36,825 bases of DNA from Lachnospiraceae bacterium (lineage in GTDB: Bacteria; Bacillota; Clostridia; Lachnospirales; Lachnospiraceae), in contig JAETQI010000044.1 of assembly GCA_021770755.1 (NCBI GenBank), forward strand, positions 1-36,825. Reading direction: 5' to 3'. Below the pieces are notes generated by a model that made no database searches, was not told where the DNA came from, and saw only the letters and a list, made by a program, of their open reading frames with translations. Below, piece after piece: positions 8,206 through 16,314 of this stretch (positions are counted from its first letter, which is position 1; each line of letters begins with the position of its first letter). A program made the position numbers and the translations under genes.

Positions 8206-8799
8206 ATGAAGAAAAGCAGTTTTTGCCTGAAAAACGACACGGTGATGATCACGCCCTCGAATATGGAAGATCTGTGGGAGTCCGACTGGATCATTGCCTT
8301 TAGAAAAGGAGAGAAGGAGCAGCTCGGAACGGCGACATTTGCAGGAGAGAAGCGCCTTGGAACCGTTCCGTTATATGTGGAGCTATTACCAGAATACAGG
8401 AACAGGGGGCTGGGTACGGAGATCATCCGTATGCTGGTCAACTGGGCGTTTCTGCACAGGAATATATTTGAGGTGGTATCCAGCGCGGAGCATGAGAATG
8501 ACAAGGGCGTGAATGCGCTTCAAAAGGCCGGATTTGTATACCGCGGCAGCGATGGAGCGGTGGAGAACTACTCCATCATCAAGGAAAAAACGGCGTGGAC
8601 AGGCGTTTATGCGATTGTCGGGATCTTAAACGGCATGCTTCTGGGCGTTGTCCTGAACAACTTGTGGCTGGGGTTTATCCTGGGCGTTGTCGTCAGTCTG
8701 TGCATCGGTGAGATCATGGATAACAAGGCATTGAAATACAGGGAGAGCGTCACCGGGAAAAGCGAGCGGGGTACAAAGCGTCTTAACAGGGATCGATAG
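8206..8799 (+). CDS. GNAT acetyltransferase with C-terminal membrane segment
   Basis: A 197-residue protein with an AAAGGA ribosome site. Residues 1-125 look like a GNAT fold: a beta strand VPLYVELLPEY followed by the acetyl-CoA loop RNRGLGTEIIRML (motif A, R/QxxGxG/A), then HENDKGVNALQKAGFVYRG, the usual C-terminal strand and helix. Residues about 128-170 form one long or two short hydrophobic, glycine-rich helices (GVYAIVGILNGMLLGVVL, GFILGVVVSLCIG). A basic tail follows. GNAT enzymes acetylate amines on small molecules or proteins. The membrane anchor is unusual and suggests a substrate at the membrane. It stands alone between a promoter and a terminator, so there is no operon clue. Confidence 0.75.
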   Translation: MKKSSFCLKNDTVMITPSNMEDLWESDWIIAFRKGEKEQLGTATFAGEKRLGTVPLYVELLPEYRNRGLGTEIIRMLVNWAFLHRNIFEVVSSAEHENDKGVNALQKAGFVYRGSDGAVENYSIIKEKTAWTGVYAIVGILNGMLLGVVLNNLWLGFILGVVVSLCIGEIMDNKALKYRESVTGKSERGTKRLNRDR

Positions 8800-8801
8800 A
8801 G

Positions 8802-8843
8802 AATTCGTGCACGAAAATTAACAATTCGTGCACGATTTTTTTT
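8802..8843 (+). terminator. Terminator built from two identical palindromes
   Basis: AATTCGTGCACGA occurs at 8802-8814 and 8823-8835, 21 bp apart. Each core TCGTGCACGA is itself palindromic, so the two copies pair as a 10-bp stem with an 11-base loop, followed by eight T (8836-8843). It is a rho-independent terminator for the acetyltransferase gene. Confidence 0.8.
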
Positions 8844-8945
8844 GCGTTTCTGACGGAATGGTAAAATAAAATAACAGCATGGAGGCTGTCTTTGTTGACT
8901 ATATGGATAAAAATATGACTGCATATGGACGCTTGGAGGGTGAAG

Positions 8946-10139
8946 ATGAAAAAGCAGGAGATATTGAATCATATGGACAGTAAAATGTTAGATAAAGTTT
9001 TGGGGTTTTGCCATGCGCGCACGGACGATAGCTATGAGGCGCAGGAACTCTGCTCGGATATTATTTACGAGCTGGTAAAGACCGCCCGTACCGAGGGTGA
9101 GATCGCAGACCTGTATCCGTGGATCTGGCGTATTGCGAGGGATACGTGGTTTGATTTTATGAGACATAAAAAACGTCGTCAGGAATTATTCTGTCATGGC
9201 GATACCGCAAAGATCCTGTCACTTGCCGCTGAGGAGGAGGAAGAAATAAACCGCAGGATGCTCGATGACGTGTACCGGCAGATCGCTTTTCTGACCAGAC
9301 CCTACCGCGAAGTGATGGTCCGGTTTTATATTGACGGACTGTCAACGGCGGATATCGCAAGGATTCAGAACACGACAGAGGCAAATGTGCGCCAGAAACT
9401 GTTATGGGCACGTGGCAAAATAAAAAATGGGGTTAAAGACATGGAAAAGATCAATAGCAGACCGCTGGCACTTGATCAGACCAATTACATCATATGGGGA
9501 TATGGAAAGCCGGAGTGGGGAGATCCGAGAAAGATCGGCATAAGAACATTGTCCAGACATATCCTATGGCTTTGCCGCAAAAAGCCGATGGGGGCGGCCG
9601 AGATCGCAGAGCAACTGAATGTTCCGACCGTCTATGTCGAGGAGGAGCTGGATGTTCTTGCCAGCGGGACTAACGGCGAATACGGACTGCTCAGGTGCAT
9701 GGGTAACGGCAGATATGCGATCAACTTTATATTGCTGAGTGAGACAGCCATGAAAAAGGCTGTGCAGATCTACATAGGTCAGATGCCAAAGACTTCGTGC
9801 TCTTTCTGTGATGATGTCGAGAGGATCCTCGCGCAACGATATTTTGCGGATTATGAGGAGCCGGAGCGTCCGTTCAGTGTATTCGGGTATGTTGCTGACG
9901 GGGACGGGCAGGGTACAGTCTGCGGTCATGTCTGTCCGATGTATGAGGAGCGGGGAGCATGCGAAGTCAGCGAAAGGATTTCTGAGGGATATCCTGAGGA
10001 GGAGGCGCAGGAGGCGGCAGGACAGCTTGCCGCTTTGATCAAAAAGGCGGTTCCAAAGTATTTGCTTGGAGAATGGCGGTTTGTCAGCAAGCTTGCAAAA
10101 ATGCAGGCATCCAGGTATGCGGAAGAGACACTTAAATAG
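8946..10139 (+). CDS. ECF-type sigma factor with long C-terminal extension
   Basis: A 397-residue protein. Start at MKKQEILNHM (8946), 7 bases after GGAGG; an ATG at 8925 has no ribosome site. The N-terminal 160 residues are a sigma-70-like factor. Region 2 is seen at YEAQELCSDIIYELVK to LYPWIWRIARDTWFDFMR, and region 4 at LTRPYREVMVRFYIDGLSTADIARIQNTTEANVRQKL. The remaining about 235 residues are not part of a standard ECF factor. They start with a winged-helix-like segment (MGAAEIAEQLNVPTVYVEEELDVL). A domain with clustered cysteines (CSFCDD; CGHVCPMYEERGAC) and a helical end follow. No anti-sigma gene is adjacent, so the extension may regulate activity, perhaps by binding a ligand or metal. 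Function inferred; the target promoters are unknown. Confidence 0.8.
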   Translation: MKKQEILNHMDSKMLDKVLGFCHARTDDSYEAQELCSDIIYELVKTARTEGEIADLYPWIWRIARDTWFDFMRHKKRRQELFCHGDTAKILSLAAEEEEEINRRMLDDVYRQIAFLTRPYREVMVRFYIDGLSTADIARIQNTTEANVRQKLLWARGKIKNGVKDMEKINSRPLALDQTNYIIWGYGKPEWGDPRKIGIRTLSRHILWLCRKKPMGAAEIAEQLNVPTVYVEEELDVLASGTNGEYGLLRCMGNGRYAINFILLSETAMKKAVQIYIGQMPKTSCSFCDDVERILAQRYFADYEEPERPFSVFGYVADGDGQGTVCGHVCPMYEERGACEVSERISEGYPEEEAQEAAGQLAALIKKAVPKYLLGEWRFVSKLAKMQASRYAEETLK

Positions 10140-10140
10140 A

Positions 10141-10182
10141 TTCAGGGGCTGTCGGCAAGTTCTGCTTCCGACAGCCCCTGAA
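10141..10182. terminator. Bidirectional terminator stem
   Basis: TTCAGGGGCTGTCGG (10141-10155) pairs perfectly with CCGACAGCCCCTGAA (10168-10182) across a 12-base loop. There is no long T tract. It lies between the convergent sigma-factor and uxaC genes, so it can serve both. Confidence 0.75.
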
Positions 10183-10203
10183 TCATGGTTTCGATCATGT
10201 GGC

Positions 10204-11619
10204 CTACACGGTCTTTAAGTCAAATCCAAAATAGTTTACGGCATTATTATAAGAAATGCCCGTCACGATCTCCGCAAGCGTCTCCATGTCAGCCGGGAAT
10301 TCGCCGTTCTCCACCCAGTTTCCGACGAGATTGCACAGGATACGCCTGAAATACTCGTGTCTGGTGTAGGAGAGGAAGCTTCTCGAGTCTGTCAGCATGC
10401 CGACAAATCCGGAGAGATTTCCGAGGTTTGCGAGCGAGATCATCTGATCCTGCATGCCGGTCTTGTGGTCGTTGAACCACCACGCGCTGCCCTGCTGGAT
10501 CTTGGCACATGCCGTGGAGTCCTGGAAGCAGCCGAGGATCGTGCCGATCGCCTGGTTGTCGTTCGGGTTGAGGCTGTAGATGATCGTCTTTGGCAGTTCG
10601 TCCGTTTTGATCAGTGCGTTTAAGAAATCGGCAAGCTCCGCGGACGGTGCGTAGTTGTTGATGCAGTCGTAACCGGTGTCTGGACCTAACTGGTCATAGC
10701 GCAGCGTATTGTTGTCACGCTTGCAGCCGTAGTGGAGCTGCATCACCCAGTTTAACCTGTGATACTGCTTTCCGACAAAGAGCATGAAAGCCGTCTTGTA
10801 CTGCAGTTCCTCCTGTCTGGTGACAGCCGCGCCGCCCTTTCTCTTTGCGAAGATCGCCTCGATCTCGTCGTCGGAAGCGGGCTGGTACATCACATACTCG
10901 AGCGCGTGGTCAGACACGGAGCAGCCCTGGGAAGCGAAGAAGTCCAGTCTGTTCTGTAGTGCGCTCTTTAGATCCGCGAAGGTGTTGATGGCGACGCCGC
11001 TCACGTCTGAGAGCTTTGCGAGGTAGTCGAAATAATCAGGCTTCTCGATGTTCATCGCCTTGTCCGGCCTCCACGCGGGGAGCACCTGCACGTCAAAGGT
11101 ATCGTCCGCCGCAATCTGCTTATGGTACTCGAGCGAATCGATCGGATCGTCCGTCGTGCAGATGAGCGTCACGTTGGAGCTCTTGATCAGGCCGCGCACG
11201 CTCATGCTGTCGTCCTTAAGCTTTTCATTGCAGAGGTTCCACACTTCCTCGGCAGTGTTCTTGTTGAGGACGCCTGTGTAGCCAAAATACCGCTGCAGCT
11301 CCAGGTGTGTCCAGTGGAAGAGCGGGTTGCCGATCGCTTTGCCGACGCACTCTGCCCACTTGAAGAATTTTTCTTTGTCCGATGCGTCGCCTGTGATGAA
11401 CTTCTCGTCCACGCCGCAGGAGCGCATGAAACGCCATTTGTAGTGGTCGCCGCCAAGCCACACCTGCGTGATGTTGTCAAACTTGCGGTTGTTTGCGATC
11501 TCTGCGGGATTGATGTGGCAGTGGTAGTCAAGTACCGGTGTCTTTTCCGCGAAGTTGTGGAAAAGGTCGGCCGCTGTTTTGGTCTGGAGCAAAAAGTCCT
11601 GATCCATAAATGATTTCAT
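10204..11619 (-). CDS. uxaC: Glucuronate isomerase
   Basis: A 471-residue enzyme, the usual length of the family (E. coli UxaC is 470). It interconverts D-glucuronate and D-fructuronate, and D-galacturonate and D-tagaturonate, the first cytoplasmic step of hexuronate breakdown. It belongs to the amidohydrolase-related TIM barrels. The metal-site motif DYHCHINP is at residues 31-38 and the family sequence runs through LPAWRPDKAMNIEKPDYFDY, ALEYVMYQPAS and MLTDSRSFLSYTRHEYFRRILC. The ATG follows GGAGGG by 7 bases. It lies 39 bp downstream of a LacI-type gene on the same strand, probably in one transcript. The next genes of the pathway (uxuA, uxaB, kdgK) are not in this window. Confidence 0.96.
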   Translation of the reverse strand: MKSFMDQDFLLQTKTAADLFHNFAEKTPVLDYHCHINPAEIANNRKFDNITQVWLGGDHYKWRFMRSCGVDEKFITGDASDKEKFFKWAECVGKAIGNPLFHWTHLELQRYFGYTGVLNKNTAEEVWNLCNEKLKDDSMSVRGLIKSSNVTLICTTDDPIDSLEYHKQIAADDTFDVQVLPAWRPDKAMNIEKPDYFDYLAKLSDVSGVAINTFADLKSALQNRLDFFASQGCSVSDHALEYVMYQPASDDEIEAIFAKRKGGAAVTRQEELQYKTAFMLFVGKQYHRLNWVMQLHYGCKRDNNTLRYDQLGPDTGYDCINNYAPSAELADFLNALIKTDELPKTIIYSLNPNDNQAIGTILGCFQDSTACAKIQQGSAWWFNDHKTGMQDQMISLANLGNLSGFVGMLTDSRSFLSYTRHEYFRRILCNLVGNWVENGEFPADMETLAEIVTGISYNNAVNYFGFDLKTV

Positions 11620-11658
11620 GATGATCCCTCCGTTTTATTGTTGTTAATAGGTATTTAT

Positions 11659-12663
11659 TTAAAGAGTTGTGCCTCTTTTGACCAGTTCGCCGGAGAAGAT
11701 GACCTTCTGGGGCATTTCTTTGTTGCTGAGGATACCGATCAGCGTCTTTACGATGTGGTGGCACAGGGTTTCAAGACGGTTGTCGACACTTGTGAGTTCC
11801 GGTTCGCAGCAGGTGCTGAGTATGGAATTGTTGTAGCCGATGATCGACAGCTCGTCCGGCACGGACAAGCCTTTCTTGTGCGCATATTTGACGGCGCCGA
11901 TGGCGAGGTTATCGTCCGCGGCGACGACAGCCCTGTACCGGATGGATTTGTCCAGATCTGCCAGGAAGTCAGCGATCGCCGGAAGGTTTGCGTGATTTCC
12001 CGGGAAATACTGCATGTATTCCATGCGCAGCGCAAGCCCCCTCTGTGTGAGCGCACTCTGGTAGCCGGACAGTTTTCTGAGCGCAGAGAAGGACTTTGAA
12101 TTGTACAGGTACAGGATATCTTCGATGCCTGTCTCTATGATATAGGAAGTAGCCTGCATCGTCGACTTGAAATCATCACAGAGGCTGCAGTATACATTTT
12201 CGCAGTCAAAGTCCGCATTTAACAGAAGGATCGGCACTTCGCCTGCCGCCTCGCGGATGTAGTCGTTTTCGGCATCGTTGTCGGCTATGAAATTGGAGCC
12301 TACCAGGATCACACTGTCAACTTTTTTGTTGACGAGGAGATTCAGGTATTTCTGTTTGTCCTCAAGCCTGTAGCCGGTACAGCAGAGGATACAGTTGTAA
12401 TTGTTTTCCCGCAGTTCCTGCTCAATGTGATAGATGGCATTGGCAAGATATAAGTCGGAAGAGTCGGCACACAGGATGCCGATCGTATTCATCGAATTTA
12501 AGCCAAGTCCTCTCGCAAAAGCGTTTGGCGTGTAATCGCACGCTTCGATCACAGCCAGAACTTTTTGGCGCGTCTGGGCACTGACGTTGTCGGAACCGTT
12601 CAGCACGCGCGATACGGTTGCTATGGATACACCGGCTTTCTCTGAAACATCGTATATTGTCAT
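11659..12663 (-). CDS. LacI-family regulator of uronate genes
   Basis: About 334 residues. I start at MTIYDVSEKAG (ATG 12661-12663), 8 bases after GGTGG; an ATG four codons earlier sits on the ribosome site. The N-terminal LacI helix-turn-helix is clear (TIYDVSEKAGVSIATVSRVLNGSDNVSAQTR split over residues 2-32), with the hinge region around YTPNAFARGL. The periplasmic-binding-protein-like ligand domain follows (IGILCADSS, VDSVILVGSNF, AVVAADDNLAIGAVKYAHKKG, LSIIGYNNS). It stands between uxaC, downstream on the same strand, and kduI, which is divergent, so it probably represses or activates both in response to a uronate intermediate. The likely operator is the perfect palindrome at 12841-12854. 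Confidence 0.9.
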   Translation of the reverse strand: MTIYDVSEKAGVSIATVSRVLNGSDNVSAQTRQKVLAVIEACDYTPNAFARGLGLNSMNTIGILCADSSDLYLANAIYHIEQELRENNYNCILCCTGYRLEDKQKYLNLLVNKKVDSVILVGSNFIADNDAENDYIREAAGEVPILLLNADFDCENVYCSLCDDFKSTMQATSYIIETGIEDILYLYNSKSFSALRKLSGYQSALTQRGLALRMEYMQYFPGNHANLPAIADFLADLDKSIRYRAVVAADDNLAIGAVKYAHKKGLSVPDELSIIGYNNSILSTCCEPELTSVDNRLETLCHHIVKTLIGILSNKEMPQKVIFSGELVKRGTTL

Positions 12664-12812
12664 GAGAGCATCCACCTTTCGGAAAATATATGCGAGTAAT
12701 GTGATCCTTCAATGTAACAAACTGTGAAAGCACTACCACAACTTAAATAAATTATAGTATGAAAGAAACGGAAAATCAAGTCAAAGTAGTAATATTTGCG
12801 GCAAATCTTTTG

Positions 12813-12854
12813 TTGACTATTTGGCACCAGTGCGATAAAATGTAAGTACTTACA
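12813..12854 (+). promoter_or_regulatory. kduI promoter with palindromic operator
   Basis: TTGACT (12813-12818), 17 bp, TAAAAT (12836-12841) form a strong sigma-A promoter. The perfect 14-bp palindrome TGTAAGTACTTACA (12841-12854) begins at the last base of the -10 and covers the expected start of transcription, a classical repressor position. The related motif TGTACATTTTGTACA follows at 12862-12876. The divergent LacI gene is the obvious candidate to bind here. Confidence 0.7.
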
Positions 12855-12910
12855 GTACGTTTGTACATTTTGTACAGGATCAATTCATTATGAAAGGGAA
12901 GGTAAAAAAC

Positions 12911-13771
12911 ATGGAATTGAGAACAGCAGCATCACCAAAGGACGTAAAGAATTACACGACCGAAAGGCTCAGGGAGGAATTTCTGATCGATGATTTGTTC
13001 AGGACAGGAGAGCTCAAACTCGTGTACAGCCACATCGACCGCATCATCACAGGTTCGGCGGTTCCGGTAGAGCCGATCGCGCTGACAGCCGGGGACGAGC
13101 TGCGCGCAGCGTACTTCTGCCAGAGAAGAGAGCTTGGCGTCATCAACATCGGACCGGCAGGGATCATCACGGTCGACGGCAAAAAGTACGAGGTAGGCCA
13201 CAAGGAAGGCATGTATATCGGTATGGGTTCCAGAGATATCACTTTTGAGTCCGTCGATGCGAATAATCCGGCGAGGTTCTACTTAAACAGTGCGCCTGCA
13301 CACAAGACCTACCCGACGAAGCTGATCCGGCCGCAGGGCGAGGCGTCGGAGGATGTTGTGATCATCAGGGACGAGAACAAGGTGGAGCTTGGGTGCCTTG
13401 AGGATGCCAACCACAGGGTGATCAACAAGTATATCCTTCCGGGGCAGGTGGAGAGCTGCCAGCTCGTCATGGGCATGACAGCGCTGAAACCCGGAAGCGT
13501 GTGGAATACGATGCCGTGCCACACACATGACAGGCGTATGGAGGTTTATCTGTATTTCGACATGCCCGAGGATGCGTTCGTGATGCATTACATGGGCGAG
13601 CCGCAGGAGACGAGACATATCGTTATGAGGAACGAGCAGGCGGTGATCTCGCCAAGCTGGTCGATCCACGCGGGAAGCGGCAGCCGCGCATACACCTTCA
13701 TCTGGGGTATGGTGGGAGAGAATCAGGACTTTGACGACATGGACGGCGTGCGCATGCAGGATCTGATGTAG
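12911..13771 (+). CDS. kduI: 5-keto-4-deoxyuronate isomerase
   Basis: A 286-residue cupin enzyme. It converts 5-keto-4-deoxyuronate (4-deoxy-L-threo-5-hexosulose uronate), from unsaturated pectin or glycosaminoglycan fragments, to 3-deoxy-D-glycero-2,5-hexodiulosonate. The start is MELRTAASPKD (12911), in line with other KduI proteins; an ATG seven codons earlier lacks a ribosome site. The metal ligands are visible: H204 and H206 in PCHTHDRRMEV, E211 and H253 in SWSIHAGSG, matching the E. coli positions with a constant offset of eight. The conserved blocks RRELGVINIG and YTFIWGMVGENQ are intact. It is divergent from the LacI-uxaC unit. It is transcribed alone and ends at a terminator; kduD is not in the window. 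Confidence 0.96.
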   Translation: MELRTAASPKDVKNYTTERLREEFLIDDLFRTGELKLVYSHIDRIITGSAVPVEPIALTAGDELRAAYFCQRRELGVINIGPAGIITVDGKKYEVGHKEGMYIGMGSRDITFESVDANNPARFYLNSAPAHKTYPTKLIRPQGEASEDVVIIRDENKVELGCLEDANHRVINKYILPGQVESCQLVMGMTALKPGSVWNTMPCHTHDRRMEVYLYFDMPEDAFVMHYMGEPQETRHIVMRNEQAVISPSWSIHAGSGSRAYTFIWGMVGENQDFDDMDGVRMQDLM

Positions 13772-13783
13772 AGGTCTGGTGAA

Positions 13784-13823
13784 GGCCCCCTGGCAGTATT
13801 CAGGATATTGTCAGGGGGTCTTT
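13784..13823 (+). terminator. kduI terminator
   Basis: GGCCCCCTGGCA (13784-13795) pairs with TGTCAGGGGGTC (13809-13820), a 12-bp stem with two G-T pairs, followed by TTT. It stands 12 bp after the kduI stop. Confidence 0.75.
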
Positions 13824-13826
13824 CTA

Positions 13827-13930
13827 TGCACACGGGCACCCAGAGGAAGATTGTCAGCAGAAGCTGACGGGTGCCCGGCGCGCGCGTAGGGGAAGATGGC
13901 TCTTCCCTACTTGATTGCACACGGGCACCC
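13827..13930. repeat. Repeat with two mutually exclusive hairpins
   Basis: TGCACACGGGCACCC occurs at 13827-13841 and 13916-13930 in the same orientation. Its complement GGGTGCCCG lies once between them (13869-13877), so it can pair with either copy. The first pairing stacks on the hairpin GTCAGC/GCTGAC (13853-13868, loop AGAA). The second encloses GTAGGGGAAGA/TCTTCCCTAC (13886-13910, one bulged G). No protein frame is evident. It lies after the kduI terminator and before the glgX promoter. It could be a small RNA, a dispersed repeat of MITE type, or a DNA recombination site. Confidence 0.6.
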
Positions 13931-14027
13931 GCCCAAAGCGCTTTAGAGAAAACATACAAAAATGAGGAGCGCAATCTGCACTTTTGTGGTAAATACTTGT
14001 AAAAAACAGGTAAATCATTCAGAGGCG

Positions 14028-14056
14028 TTGCATCGGTTTGGAAAATCATGTAAAAT
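14028..14056 (+). promoter_or_regulatory. Probable glgX-cheY promoter
   Basis: TTGCAT (14028-14033), 17 bp, TAAAAT (14051-14056), giving a leader of about 125 bases before the glgX start. I recognise no riboswitch or palindromic operator in that leader. Confidence 0.55.
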
Positions 14057-14188
14057 TAAAGCATATACGCACTTTTTTTGCCTGTACTAAGTTGCAATAA
14101 ATGAATGGTACTGGTTTGCAGGCTAAGCATGATGGTCCGGTTAGGAATTGTTTTCCTACAGTTCTCAGCAAGGGAGGAGTGTTGATTT

Positions 14189-16300
14189 ATGAGATATATC
14201 GGTTCGGGACTAGAAAGAAAGTATTATCCGCCAACAGATGAGGTAGCCGGTTTTCAGGTCCGGCCCGGGAAGTTCCTGGAAAATGGTGCGATCAGGGTAG
14301 ATGAGGGCGTTAATTTTACGATTCATTCCAATGGTGCAAAATCTTGTAATCTGTGCCTGTTCCATATTGGTGAGCACGAACCCTATGCAGTTTTGCCGTT
14401 TCCGGAATCCTGCCGCATGGGAGGCACTTATTCCATGGTCGTCTATGGACTCAAGCCGAAGGAGTTTGAGTATGCATATCAGTTCGACGGGGAGTACAAT
14501 CCCGGCAAGGGACTGCTGTTTGACAAGTCAAAATATATCCTTGATCCGTATGCAAAGTCCGTTGCGGGTCAGGAGATCTGGGGCAAGGAAAAACCTGTCG
14601 CTGAGCGCATGTACAAGGCGAGGGTCGTAGACAGTGGTTACGACTGGGGAAATTTCAAGAATACGAGTCTGGAACCCAAGGACATGATCATCTATGAGAT
14701 GCATGTGCGGGGATTTACACAGGATCGCTCATCGGGGGTAGAGCACAGGGGGACTTACGAAGGTATCCGGGAGAAGATACCTTATCTTCTGGAGCTTGGT
14801 ATCAACGCGGTGGAGCTTATGCCGGTCTTTGAGTTTGACGAGGCGGAGGATGTGCGGATCGTTGACGGGGAGAAGCTGCTCAATTACTGGGGCTACAGTC
14901 CGGTGTGCTTTTTTTCACCCAATATCGCATACGCTTCGGACACGCGGCCGGGCAAGGCGGGCAATGAATTTCGGAGCCTGATCCATGAGCTGAATGCAAA
15001 CGGTATAGAAGTCATTCTCGACGTGGTGTTTAATCACACGGCGGAGGGGAATGAGATGGGACCGTGCTTCTCGTTCAAGGGAATCGATAACAATATATAT
15101 TATATGCTGACGCCCGATGGAAAATATTACAATTTCAGCGGCTGCGGTAACGTTATGAACTGCAACCACCCGATCGTGCAGCAGTTTATCCTGGAGTGTC
15201 TGCGGTACTGGGTGGTGTCTTACAGAGTGGACGGTTTCAGGTTCGATCTTGCCTCCATCATGGGACGCAACGAGGACGGTTCTCCGATGAGCAAGCCGCC
15301 TCTCCTGCAGAGTCTTGCGTTTGATCCGGTGCTTGGCAACGTGAAGCTGATCGCCGAGGCGTGGGACGCCGGCGGACTTTACCAGGTGGGAAGCTTCCCG
15401 TCGTGGAACCGCTGGGCAGAGTGGAACGGGAGATACCGCGATGACATGCGCTGTTTCCTGAAAGGCGATTACGGTATGGCACAGGCGGCGATCAACCGTA
15501 TCACAGGTTCCCTTGATCTGTATGGTAAGGAGAACCGCGGGGAGAACGCCACAGTCAATTTCCTGAACTGCCACGACGGTTTCACGCTCTATGACATGTA
15601 TGCATATAATTATAAGCATAATGAGAAGAACGGCTGGGACAACTCGGACGGGGCGAACGACAACAACAGTTGGAACTGCGGCGTGGAGGGCGACACGAAC
15701 GATCCGGAAGTCCTGACACTGCGCAACCGCCTCCGCAAAAATGCTTTTGCACTCCTGATGTGCAGCAGGGGATCTGCAATGTTTCTTGCAGGAGACGAGT
15801 TCTGCAACACACAGTTTGGGAACAACAATGCATACTGCCAGGATAATATCGTGTCATGGCTTGACTGGAACCGCAAGGAAGAGTACCATGAGATGTATGA
15901 GTTCTGCAAGTTTATGATCAGCCTGCGCAAGAAGCATCCGATCCTGAGGGGGCGCTCGGGACCGAGCGGATGCGGTTTCCCGGAGGTTTCCATACACAAT
16001 AAGACCGCGTGGAACAGCAACTGCGGACCGGACACGCGCACGATCGGCATCATGTTTGCAGGACGAACGGAAGGCAACCGCGAGGATGACATCATCTATA
16101 TCGGTGTGAACGCGTTTTGGGAGAAGGAGGAGGTACAGCTTCCAAAGCTTCCGCTCGGCAGAAAGTGGCGCATTATCATGAACACGGAATTTGAGCACTC
16201 TGCAGATACGGATTATCACGAGTTGACAAAGTGGGTGGCAGGTGATACGATCGTCATGTATCCGAGGTCCGTGGTGATCGCGATTGTTGATAAATATTAG
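14189..16300 (+). CDS. glgX: Glycogen debranching enzyme (isoamylase type, GH13)
   Basis: A 703-residue enzyme that hydrolyses alpha-1,6 branch points, acting with the phosphorylase encoded at 17900. The ribosome site is GGGAGGAG. Residues about 10-120 resemble the CBM48/early-set domain of GlgX/isoamylases (VDEGVNFTIHSNGA). The GH13 barrel follows with the conserved regions ILDVVFNHTAEG, VDGFRFDLAS (nucleophile D353), LIAEAWD (acid/base E390) and NFLNCHDG (D463). A C-terminal beta domain ends the protein. Length and order match GlgX/TreX enzymes, about 650-720 residues. cheY follows 14 bp later with no terminator between, so both are on one transcript. Whether it prefers phosphorylase-limit glycogen or dietary branched glucans cannot be told from sequence. 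Confidence 0.93.
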   Translation: MRYIGSGLERKYYPPTDEVAGFQVRPGKFLENGAIRVDEGVNFTIHSNGAKSCNLCLFHIGEHEPYAVLPFPESCRMGGTYSMVVYGLKPKEFEYAYQFDGEYNPGKGLLFDKSKYILDPYAKSVAGQEIWGKEKPVAERMYKARVVDSGYDWGNFKNTSLEPKDMIIYEMHVRGFTQDRSSGVEHRGTYEGIREKIPYLLELGINAVELMPVFEFDEAEDVRIVDGEKLLNYWGYSPVCFFSPNIAYASDTRPGKAGNEFRSLIHELNANGIEVILDVVFNHTAEGNEMGPCFSFKGIDNNIYYMLTPDGKYYNFSGCGNVMNCNHPIVQQFILECLRYWVVSYRVDGFRFDLASIMGRNEDGSPMSKPPLLQSLAFDPVLGNVKLIAEAWDAGGLYQVGSFPSWNRWAEWNGRYRDDMRCFLKGDYGMAQAAINRITGSLDLYGKENRGENATVNFLNCHDGFTLYDMYAYNYKHNEKNGWDNSDGANDNNSWNCGVEGDTNDPEVLTLRNRLRKNAFALLMCSRGSAMFLAGDEFCNTQFGNNNAYCQDNIVSWLDWNRKEEYHEMYEFCKFMISLRKKHPILRGRSGPSGCGFPEVSIHNKTAWNSNCGPDTRTIGIMFAGRTEGNREDDIIYIGVNAFWEKEEVQLPKLPLGRKWRIIMNTEFEHSADTDYHELTKWVAGDTIVMYPRSVVIAIVDKY

Positions 16301-16314
16301 AAAGGTGGAAAAAT

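Noticed and set aside
8802-8835. Two AATTCGTGCACGA copies as a regulator binding site
   Set aside because: The 21-bp spacing would suit a dimeric regulator, but the following eight T and the position right after a stop codon make a terminator the simpler reading.
14057-14188. glgX leader as a riboswitch
   Set aside because: The 130-base leader shows no conserved riboswitch core or terminator stem that I can recognise.
14915-15619. Open frame of 234 codons opposite glgX
   Set aside because: It lies wholly antisense to the catalytic region of glgX, whose motifs are intact; the translation has no recognisable domain.
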